Source: Chrysogorgia sp. JL179-B06
Taxonomy: Eukaryota; Cnidaria; Anthozoa; Scleralcyonacea; Chrysogorgiidae
Reading direction: 5' to 3'
Assembly (NCBI GenBank): GCA_035772405.1
Contig: JAYKKM010000498.1
Span: 1,354,501 to 1,418,500 of the forward strand
DNA length: 64,000 nucleotides
This document shows positions 53,221 to 60,546 of the stretch, piece after piece. How positions within the stretch are numbered: the stretch's first letter is position 1; the number at the start of each line of letters is the position of its first letter. The position numbers were made by a program, and so were the translations under genes. The notes below the pieces were generated by a model. It was given only the letters and a program-made list of their open reading frames with translations, did not search any database and was not told where the DNA came from.

Positions 53221-53727
53221 ATGACAATGAATCTTGGAAGACGAGTTGAGAACAAGAAACACAAGAGTTCTATGACGAGTATTAAGGCATCACCAATCCT
53301 CTTCAAGGACGTGCTCGCGTACGGAGTCCGAAAGGACAAGTTTAACGACGACAAGTCCGACAACGTGAAGTTCACCACAGCCTTGTGTCTGAGCGAAGAA
53401 CAACTAGACGCTCTTGAGAAAGTTGGTGAAGAAGTCTTGAAAGGACTAGCTGACCCAAACGTCACCGCGATCAAGAGTGGAATATGTGGCTTGAACGTCT
53501 ACGTCAAGTGTGATCCAAACCTGTTCTCGGCTTACACAGAGCAAGACGAAGAGATTGAGTTTGAGGACCTCTTGAAACGTGAAAAGTATAACGTGAACGC
53601 AGCAGTCAACATTAGCGGTGTGTTCGTCAAAGGTAACGTGGCGTATCTCCAGCTATTCCTTCACGAGATGGTTATTTTGGAGAAGAAGGAAGCTGTTAAA
53701 GTGAAAAGGGAACGAGTTCAATTCTAA
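53221..53727 (+). CDS. Candidate single-stranded DNA-binding protein
   Basis: 168 residues, acidic, no TM. The N-terminal basic stretch is followed by ILFKDVLAYGVRKDKF, FTTALCLSEEQLDALEKVGE and the late strand block VNISGVFVKGNVAYLQLFLH. The spacing resembles OB-fold single-stranded DNA-binding proteins of the phage T7 gp2.5 type. Protein-primed replication usually needs such a protein, and the gene lies in the rightward run leading to the polymerase. The assignment is by pattern only. AATAAAGG precedes the ATG; a second ATG lies two codons in. Confidence 0.45.
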   Translation: MTMNLGRRVENKKHKSSMTSIKASPILFKDVLAYGVRKDKFNDDKSDNVKFTTALCLSEEQLDALEKVGEEVLKGLADPNVTAIKSGICGLNVYVKCDPNLFSAYTEQDEEIEFEDLLKREKYNVNAAVNISGVFVKGNVAYLQLFLHEMVILEKKEAVKVKRERVQF

Positions 53728-53745
53728 GTTTTGACTCACATGATA

Positions 53746-53768
53746 TCCAAACAAAAATTTTGTTTGGA
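53746..53768. terminator. Hairpin after the 53727 gene
   Basis: TCCAAACAAAA, 1-nt loop, TTTTGTTTGGA, 18 nt past the stop. Confidence 0.55.
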
Positions 53769-53833
53769 GATTAGTAAAGAGAAAAAAAAAAACGAGGCTT
53801 AAAAGGTTTGACTCTATGGTGTGATAAAGAGAC

Positions 53834-54244
53834 ATGACACGACCAAAAGGCTCGCTGAACAAGATCCAAAGACCAAAAGTGACGTACGTGAAAAAGCTAA
53901 AACCAAAAGAGGACTATCAGACGCTCAAAGACTTGAGAGCACTCGCAAAAGAGCGTGGTGTGAGCTTGCCAAATAGTGACAGACGCGTTGACATCAGGAA
54001 AAAACTAGGACTAGAACCAGTGGAGGCTCCGAAGAGATATGACCACTGTAAAGGAAAGAAAGCGGCTCAAGTCATGATCAAGACGAACGAAGTGACTGGT
54101 GAAGAGAACAGGTATAAGTCCATATTCGAACTGGCAAACAGCGTGAAGATGTTTGCTGGCTCTATCACGTATCGTCTCGAACACGGGAAAGATCTCGTTA
54201 TCGACGGAGTGACTTACAAAATTCGTAAAGAAGAGCTAGTTTAA
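53834..54244 (+). CDS. Small DNA-binding protein (AT-hook-like, SAP-like, NUMOD1-like)
   Basis: 136 residues. The N-terminus RPKGSLNKIQRPK is basic with an AT-hook flavour. Residues 29-60 (YQTLKDLRALAKERGVSLP...) look like a SAP motif. Residues 79-130 resemble the NUMOD1 helix-turn-helix found in homing endonucleases (TNEVTGEENRYKSIFELANS). All three suggest DNA binding without a nuclease core. It could be a transcription or replication regulator of the element. GATAAAGAGAC precedes the ATG. Confidence 0.6.
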   Translation: MTRPKGSLNKIQRPKVTYVKKLKPKEDYQTLKDLRALAKERGVSLPNSDRRVDIRKKLGLEPVEAPKRYDHCKGKKAAQVMIKTNEVTGEENRYKSIFELANSVKMFAGSITYRLEHGKDLVIDGVTYKIRKEELV

Positions 54245-54285
54245 ATTGATGTAAGGGTTTAGAGAGTCGTGGGAATAGGGACAGA

Positions 54286-54591
54286 ATGAACACGTTAATG
54301 GCAGAGTTTTCTAAGATGGTGTTGAGCATCTGGTTCGACGAGGCTGACGGTCTGTTCAGAATAACTCGTCTGTTTCAACTCCTCACCCTCGGGCAACCAT
54401 GTGAGGTGTCTGAGCTGGCTGAGTTCAGAAATCTCTACACGGACGAGGACGGAGACATGACTCATGACCTACTCGAGAAAATGCTCCGGGAGAGGTGTCA
54501 AAAGTCACCTTGCGAGATAGCCACTTTCCTTCACAGTCTTTTGAGTGACCACGAACAAGAGCTTTTCCTAGAGATTCCCGACGGCTACTGA
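54286..54591 (+). CDS. Unrecognised 101-residue acidic protein
   Basis: Helical, acidic, one cysteine-rich patch, no TM. The start lacks the ATAAA motif found at most other genes here (context GGGACAGAATG). A hairpin follows its stop. No family recognised; it may be read from the same transcript as the preceding gene. Confidence 0.5.
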   Translation: MNTLMAEFSKMVLSIWFDEADGLFRITRLFQLLTLGQPCEVSELAEFRNLYTDEDGDMTHDLLEKMLRERCQKSPCEIATFLHSLLSDHEQELFLEIPDGY

Positions 54592-54604
54592 GAGAACTTT
54601 TTTT

Positions 54605-54632
54605 TTTTCGAAAGGCTTGTGTCTTTCGAAAA
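54605..54632. terminator. Hairpin before the polymerase gene
   Basis: TTTTCGAAAG, 8-nt loop, CTTTCGAAAA, preceded by a T run; 14 nt past the stop at 54591 and upstream of the polymerase start. Confidence 0.55.
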
Positions 54633-54673
54633 TCGATGACCCACATGTTTAAAGACGTCATCAATAAAGGGTA

Positions 54674-57600
54674 ATGAACTACTTCAAAAAGAAACTTGGC
54701 GAGTGGTCGAGTTGGATCGCTGGTACTCCAGAGCCTGACGGTGACCCGCCAAAGTCGTACTTGAGAAGTAAGCTTGGTGAGTGGAGTGACTGGTTCGTTG
54801 ATCATACACCCGAGCCGATCAGAAAGAAAGTCGCGAGTGCTTTCAAGGTTCTAAAAAGCAAGGTTAGTCCGTTACTAGCAGACCCTGAGGACGTTTTCCA
54901 CGACGCTGAAGACCAAGTCGTGGAGAAGACTGAGAAGGCTATTCGTGGCTTCTCAGAAACCTACTCCATCGAGGCACAAAAGAAGACAGACCCGAAGACC
55001 TTTCTAGAAGGATCCAAACATCTCGTGATAGACCTCTGGCTCAACGAGGTGAAGAAGCGGAGCGGACTCAAAACAAAACTCGCTCTAGAATGCGTTATGG
55101 TGAGAGCCACCGACAGCGAACCAGTGGAAGCAGTCGCTATGTTTCGTTCTCTCGTTGGTATTACTTTGACTGGGACAGACACAGACGAGTTGTACGACAC
55201 GTCTGTCGAAAAAATTTTAGAAAACCTGGCGACCTACTTGAAAAAAGGTAGTGGTTGGAGAGTTCTGAACGTTGTTAAGCTAGACATATACGTTGACACC
55301 TATAAGCCGATAAGCGCGTCGTCCTACATTCCGACACCAAAGGTTCTAGCCGTTAGGAAAGCTATCGTCAACGTCCAAAACATGGTTGACAACGAGTGCT
55401 TCAAGTGGTCCATCACGGCTGCTCGAGTGTTAGGACAAGACCACCCCGAGCGACTCAACAAGGCGATGAGAGACGAGTCGGAGAAGTTTGACTGGAGTGG
55501 GATCTCGTTCCCCACACCACTATCCGAAATTAAGAAATTCACGAGAAACAACAAGATTAACGTCAACGTGTTCGCCTACGAGGAGAAAACAGGTGTCTAT
55601 CCACTTCTCATTGGAGGAGAGTCAAAAGACACCATCAACCTGCTACTCATCACGGAACAGGGTGAAGACGGAAATGTGAACTCACATTACGCGTGGATTA
55701 AGAACACGAGTCGGCTACTGTCTAGCACGAAAAGCAAACACGCACACGCGACCTTCTTCTGTTTTAGATGTATGAACAGTTTCACCAGTAACGAAGTCCT
55801 AGAGAAACACGTCGAACGTTGTTCGAGCGTGGACAGTATCAAGACCGAGATGCCAAAAGAGGGGAGCTTCATAAAGTTTGGTAACGTCTATAAGACGCAA
55901 GACGTACCGTTCGTAGTTTACGCAGATTTCGAGAGCTTCATAGAGCCTATCGACAACTGTGTCAACAACCCGGTGGCTAGCTCGACGACCAAATACCAAC
56001 ACCACACACCATCTGGATTTTGTTTTCACCTGAAGTGCTTTGACGACACTCTTCACTACGAAGAGCCCTACCTCTACACGAGAGAAACCGAAGACGAGAA
56101 CATCGGTGAAAAGTTCGTTATAGAGCTAGAGAGAGCTGTCAAAAACATCTATGACAAGTTTAAGGAAGCAAAGGACATGATCTACGGGTCAGAGGACAAG
56201 CAAGTTCACGATAGTAGCGAGACGTGTTGGTTGTGCGGTGAGGATTGGACTAAAAATACGAAAAAAGGTAATCCAGATCGTAAAGTTAGAGATCACTGCC
56301 ACCTCACTGGCAAGTTTCGCGGAGCTGCTCATAGCAGTTGTAACCTGAAATATAGGCTCCCGAAGTTCGTGCCAGTTATTTTTCACAACTTGTCTGGTTA
56401 TGACGCTCATCTTTTCGCGAAAAACCTCGGTGTCACAGAGGGTGACATCAAGTGCATTCCAAACAACGAAGAAAAATATATCTCGTTCAGTAAGGACATC
56501 ATCGTTGATCACGAGACGGACAACGATGGTAACGAAAGACCCGTCACGAGAGAAATTAGGTTCCTTGACAGCTTCAAGTTCATGTCCTCTAGTCTAGACA
56601 AGTTGGTTAAAAACCTCGACAGTGGTGACCTAGTCTCGACGAAAAGAGTGTTCGGTAAAGACTTCGAGTTAGTCTCTCAGAAGGGCGTGTTTCCATATGA
56701 ACACATGACCGGACTGTCGTCTCTCGACGAGAGACGGCTACCAACCATCGAGAAGTTTGACTCGAAACTTAACGACACGTCTGTCTCCGAAGAAGACTAC
56801 CAGCACGCTACCAAAGTTTGGAACCACTTCGACATGAAAACCATGCGTGAATACCACGACCTGTACCTAAAAACGGACGTGATGTTGCTGGAAGATGTTT
56901 TCGAAAATTTCAGAAAGACATGTAAGACTCACTATAGTCTTGATCCAGCGTTCTATTTCACGTCGCCTGGACTAGCTTGGGACGCGTTGCTAAAAACCAC
57001 CGGAGTGAAGCTCGAGTTGGTCACAGACATAGACATGCTCTTGATGTTAGAAGCTGGGATCCGTGGCGGGGTCAGCACTATCACCAAAAGACACGCCGTT
57101 GCTAACAACAAGTTCATGGATCACGTCAATAGCGACACGCGTACGGAACGAACCGGAGACTCGCTACACGACCTCACGAAACCAAGCGTGTTTTTGCCTT
57201 ACTTAGACAAAAACAATCTGTATGGTGGTGCGATGAGCATGCCTCTACCAACCCACGGTTTCAAGTGGATGGGTGAAGATCAGCTAGCGAACTGGAGAGA
57301 CACGCCTTGCATCCTAGAAGTAGACTTGGAATACCCGGAAGAGCTCCACGACCTCCATAACGACTACCCACTAGCACCAGAGAGAGTCATGGTCAACGAC
57401 GTCGAGAAACTCATTCCGAATTTGAACAACAAGACCAACTACGTGCTTCACAAGAAAAACCTCGAGTTGTACCTCAGGCTAGGAGTGAAACTCACGAAGA
57501 TCCGTCGAGGGATCACATTTTTCGAGAGCGCGTGGATGAAGTCGTACATTGACCTTAACACCCAGCTTAGGACCAAGGCAAAGAACGAGTTCGAAAAGGA

Positions 57601-58393
57601 TTTTTTCAAGCTTATGAATAACAGCGTCTTCGGAAAGACCATGGAAAATATTCGTAACAGGGTCGACATTCAGTTAGTCACCACGGAGGAGAAGATGCGA
57701 AAACTAGTCGCTAAGCCTAGTTACCAACACAGGACTATTTTCGACGAGAATTTGATCGCCGTTCACATGAAGAGAACTAAAGTAGTTTTCAACAAGCCTG
57801 TCTATCTCGGGATGTCCATCTTAGATCTTAGCAAGACGATCATGTACGAGTTTCACTACGACTATATCAAACCAAAATACGGAGACAAGGCGACGTTGCT
57901 TTTCACCGACACGGACAGTCTCATGTACGAAATTTTTACAGACGACTTCTACAAGGACATTAGCGGAGACGTCGAGAAAGAATTCGACACGTCTGGTTAT
58001 ACGAAAAACCATCCTAGCTGTATTCCGATAGGTCAAAACAAGAAAGTGGTTGGCGTGATGAAAGACGAACAAAATGGTGAGCAGGTCTTAGAATTCGTCG
58101 GACTAAGAGCCAAACTCTACGCTCTCAGAACATTGCATGGTGATCAGAAAAAATGTAAAGGAGTCAAAAAAGGCGTGGTCGACAAAGATATCAAATTCTT
58201 CGACTACCTCAACTGCCTGCTCAGCGGGGTGTCTATCTACAAGACTATGAACGTGTTCAGATCACACAAGCACGAGATCTACACTGAGGCTGTTAACAAG
58301 AAAGCGTTGAGTTCTAATGATGACAAGCGACATATCTTGCCGGACGGTATTAACACGCTGGCTTTGGGACACTTTAGAATTGAGAAGAAGTAG
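54674..58393 (+). CDS. polB: Protein-primed family B DNA polymerase
   Basis: 1239 residues, intact. The N-terminus has two tandem KLGEWS(S/D)W...TPEP units (about residues 6-60), then a large region that could act as terminal protein. A CCHC finger uses C363, C366, H379 and C383. Exonuclease motifs: D418/E420 (YADFES), N572...D577 (HNLSGYD) and Y731...D735 (YLKTD). Between the first two lies an endonuclease VII-like zinc site, C518...C521 to DHCHLTGKFRG and C556. Polymerase motifs: A at D845 (DKNNLYG), B at K979-G987 (KLMNNSVFG), C at D1079-D1081 (DTDS) and KxY at K1147-Y1149. The order and the inserted zinc site are typical of Polintons. AATAAAGGGTA precedes the ATG. Confidence 0.96.
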   Translation: MNYFKKKLGEWSSWIAGTPEPDGDPPKSYLRSKLGEWSDWFVDHTPEPIRKKVASAFKVLKSKVSPLLADPEDVFHDAEDQVVEKTEKAIRGFSETYSIEAQKKTDPKTFLEGSKHLVIDLWLNEVKKRSGLKTKLALECVMVRATDSEPVEAVAMFRSLVGITLTGTDTDELYDTSVEKILENLATYLKKGSGWRVLNVVKLDIYVDTYKPISASSYIPTPKVLAVRKAIVNVQNMVDNECFKWSITAARVLGQDHPERLNKAMRDESEKFDWSGISFPTPLSEIKKFTRNNKINVNVFAYEEKTGVYPLLIGGESKDTINLLLITEQGEDGNVNSHYAWIKNTSRLLSSTKSKHAHATFFCFRCMNSFTSNEVLEKHVERCSSVDSIKTEMPKEGSFIKFGNVYKTQDVPFVVYADFESFIEPIDNCVNNPVASSTTKYQHHTPSGFCFHLKCFDDTLHYEEPYLYTRETEDENIGEKFVIELERAVKNIYDKFKEAKDMIYGSEDKQVHDSSETCWLCGEDWTKNTKKGNPDRKVRDHCHLTGKFRGAAHSSCNLKYRLPKFVPVIFHNLSGYDAHLFAKNLGVTEGDIKCIPNNEEKYISFSKDIIVDHETDNDGNERPVTREIRFLDSFKFMSSSLDKLVKNLDSGDLVSTKRVFGKDFELVSQKGVFPYEHMTGLSSLDERRLPTIEKFDSKLNDTSVSEEDYQHATKVWNHFDMKTMREYHDLYLKTDVMLLEDVFENFRKTCKTHYSLDPAFYFTSPGLAWDALLKTTGVKLELVTDIDMLLMLEAGIRGGVSTITKRHAVANNKFMDHVNSDTRTERTGDSLHDLTKPSVFLPYLDKNNLYGGAMSMPLPTHGFKWMGEDQLANWRDTPCILEVDLEYPEELHDLHNDYPLAPERVMVNDVEKLIPNLNNKTNYVLHKKNLELYLRLGVKLTKIRRGITFFESAWMKSYIDLNTQLRTKAKNEFEKDFFKLMNNSVFGKTMENIRNRVDIQLVTTEEKMRKLVAKPSYQHRTIFDENLIAVHMKRTKVVFNKPVYLGMSILDLSKTIMYEFHYDYIKPKYGDKATLLFTDTDSLMYEIFTDDFYKDISGDVEKEFDTSGYTKNHPSCIPIGQNKKVVGVMKDEQNGEQVLEFVGLRAKLYALRTLHGDQKKCKGVKKGVVDKDIKFFDYLNCLLSGVSIYKTMNVFRSHKHEIYTEAVNKKALSSNDDKRHILPDGINTLALGHFRIEKK

Positions 58394-58425
58394 TCTAGAC
58401 GATCATTTAAAGAGACGTACTAAAA

Positions 58426-58692
58426 ATGAGTCATTTCACGAAAACTAGGATGTATGTCGACCTAACCGTTAGAAACTGCGAGAAGTGCGACTATAGTGGG
58501 TCGGTCACCGGGATGAGACTTCACTTGAAGCTGAGACATAACAGGGTTATGCAAGGAGAGACAATCCAAACCACACGACACTGTGGTGTTTGCAACGTCA
58601 CAGTTCCAGGTGATGTAAAAGAGCTGGAGCGTCACGTGAATGTTTACCACAAAGGAATATCAGCGGGCACTCGTTGCACCTACCGCAACTAA
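58426..58692 (+). CDS. Small two-finger C2H2 protein
   Basis: 88 residues. Finger 1 is C18, C21, H33, H38; finger 2 is C53, C56, H70, H75. A nucleic acid-binding role is likely. It is the last gene before the right terminal repeat. The start context is ACTAAAAATG. The AAAACC/GGTTTT hairpin of the terminal repeat lies just past its stop and may act as its 3' end. Confidence 0.65.
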   Translation: MSHFTKTRMYVDLTVRNCEKCDYSGSVTGMRLHLKLRHNRVMQGETIQTTRHCGVCNVTVPGDVKELERHVNVYHKGISAGTRCTYRN

Positions 58693-58708
58693 GAACTTTT
58701 TCTTTTTT

Positions 58709-58980
58709 TTAAAAACAAAACCAAAATGGTTTTGCTTTTGACTTTTTGAAACACGTGGGGAATAATTTTCTCGAACACGTGGGGAATAATTTTTGGAATA
58801 CGTGGGGAATAATTTTTGAAACACGTGGACAAATAATTTTCTTGAACACGTGGGGTGACGGCGGGATTTTGGAGGTGGGGTTTAAAATAGTCTTGTTTAT
58901 GATGGGTTTTTTCTGGGACAGCGTTGCCGGTTCTGGGACAGATTTTGGTTTTGTCCCAGAACCGGCAGTTCCCTACTACT
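58709..58980 (-). repeat. Right terminal inverted repeat of the Polinton
   Basis: Shares with the left end the distal block (58711-58752), the terminal hairpin (CCGGTTCTGGGACA at 58927-58940 with TGTCCCAGAACCGG at 58952-58965) and the last 10 bp. Between them are five copies of a 24-27-bp unit with an E-box-type core (ACACGTGGGGAATAATTTT). The left end has only two or three diverged copies. Confidence 0.85.
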
Positions 58981-58986
58981 GGCCTG
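58981..58986. other. Polinton target-site duplication, right
   Basis: GGCCTG, identical to 40508-40513. Confidence 0.95.
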
Positions 58987-60428
58987 GCTTACATTTTACT
59001 GACTTTAATAGTCTATAAACATGCACCACACTGGTTATAACAATCAGTGTTTATACACTCATCTGATGGCATGCTGGTCTGGCCAATGGCTTAGTGTGTT
59101 TGTGTAAACACCTTTGTCCTGTATTATAGGCCTAGACAATGCCAGTCCTAGGCTTGCAATGTATATATTTACACAGCTTTTGTAGGATATATACTGTATA
59201 TAGATACTGTATAATTGGGTAGGTTATAACACTCACTGTGTCAGGGGAACACATTAAGGATTAAACAACTGGTCATCATCTCACTGACAACAAGCAGCTG
59301 AAGGGAATTTCATCTTGAATTAATGATATATTGGTGAAATAATTATATTAAGCAATGTTCTTTGTTGCATATTATGGACTAGCTTTTGTCATTTATTCTT
59401 TTTGAAATGTGTTACCAGTACTTGAATACCATTGAAATACCGGTACATGCATGCATAATTATATAATATAATAAGATTATATATTAATAAAAGCATCGAG
59501 CTTATCAATATATAGTCAGACAACACTCATTGCAAAACTCAAAAATTAGCTGATATAGAGTATATACTGGTGTCTTGTAGTAAGGATGTACAAAATTACA
59601 GACTTTAGCTGTGTTTACATATATTGCAAGTCTATAGGACCAAGTTGCCAGCCACGACCTGGGCCTGGATTACATTTTATTGACTTTAATAGTGTAAACA
59701 TACACCATACTGGCTATAACAATCAGCATTTACACTCATCTGATATTATGGCATATGGCCTTCTGGCCAATGGCTTAGTGTGTGTGTTTAAATTCACCTT
59801 TGTTCTGGATAGTAGGCCTGGACAGTGCCAGTCCTAGGCTTTCAATGTATATTTTTACACAGCTTTTGAAGGATAAATACTGTATAATGTATAATTCATG
59901 GGGTAGGTAATTAACACTCACTGTGTCAGGGGAACATGTTATAGGGATTAAAGTGGTATCATCTCACTGACAAGAAGCAGCTGAAAGGAATTTCATCCTG
60001 AATTCATATATATATTGGTGAAATAATTAGATTAAGCAATATCGTTCTTTGTTGTATATTATGGGCTTTTGTCATTTCATTTTTTGAAATTGTGTTACCG
60101 GTACTTGAATACCATTGAAATCCTGGTACATGAAACTGTTACTGTAAACATGCATGTTGAAATTTATTATTAAAAGGATAACTGACATAATTAACTTAAT
60201 TATGTAATATATAATTAATACAATTATTATTTAAATTAATAATTATTAAAATTAATTATTAATTTCAATAATCAATAGTTACACAATTGGTTTCTAACCC
60301 TGCCTGAAAGACAATTTAGTGTTGGCAGACTTTCCCACTTGGGTACTGTTCAGTATACTACCCACAAATTGCACCCAAAAAATAAGCAGTTTGAAAATCT
60401 GTTCAGTTTGGCAATATTAATCCCGAAG
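58987..60428. repeat. Host repeat continuing past the Polinton, with an internal tandem copy
   Basis: 58987-59305 matches 63685-64000. A diverged copy of the same module (from AAGGATGTACAAAATTACAG) lies at 59580-60015, so the host repeat has a tandem internal structure. It is AT-rich between 60180 and 60290. No gene; a short open frame at 58746-59018 is terminal-repeat and host-repeat sequence. Confidence 0.7.
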
Positions 60429-60546
60429 CGCGAAGCGCCGGCCGAAGGCCTGAGGGCGAGGGTGATAATATCGACCGGCGTTTAGTCCCTCATCACGGAT
60501 TCCAGGCGTAATGTAAAGTCACTTTCAGTTTCCTTATATATCTATA
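60429..60546 (+). repeat. Host repeat, right copy, 5' part
   Basis: Near-identical to 39401-39512, ending in the 9-bp ATATCTATA target copy at 60538-60546. Confidence 0.85.

Larger units (their letters stand above)
40514..58980. mobile_element. Complete Polinton/Maverick (18,467 bp)
   Basis: A 6-bp target duplication GGCCTG flanks inverted termini starting AGTAGTAGGG. The element carries the defining set: family B protein-primed DNA polymerase, retrovirus-like integrase with chromodomain, packaging ATPase and candidate capsid proteins. Around them are membrane and small DNA-binding proteins, 22 genes in all. Nearly all frames are open; the one doubtful spot is the overlapping frame pair at 41798-42209. 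The element is visibly richer in G/C and CpG than its flanks. Genes run rightward at the left end, leftward from 42234 to 48958 and from 51145 to 52746, and rightward from 48980 to 51098 and from 52767 to 58692. No adenain-type protease was seen. Polintons are regarded as endogenous relatives of adintoviruses and virophages. Confidence 0.97.
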
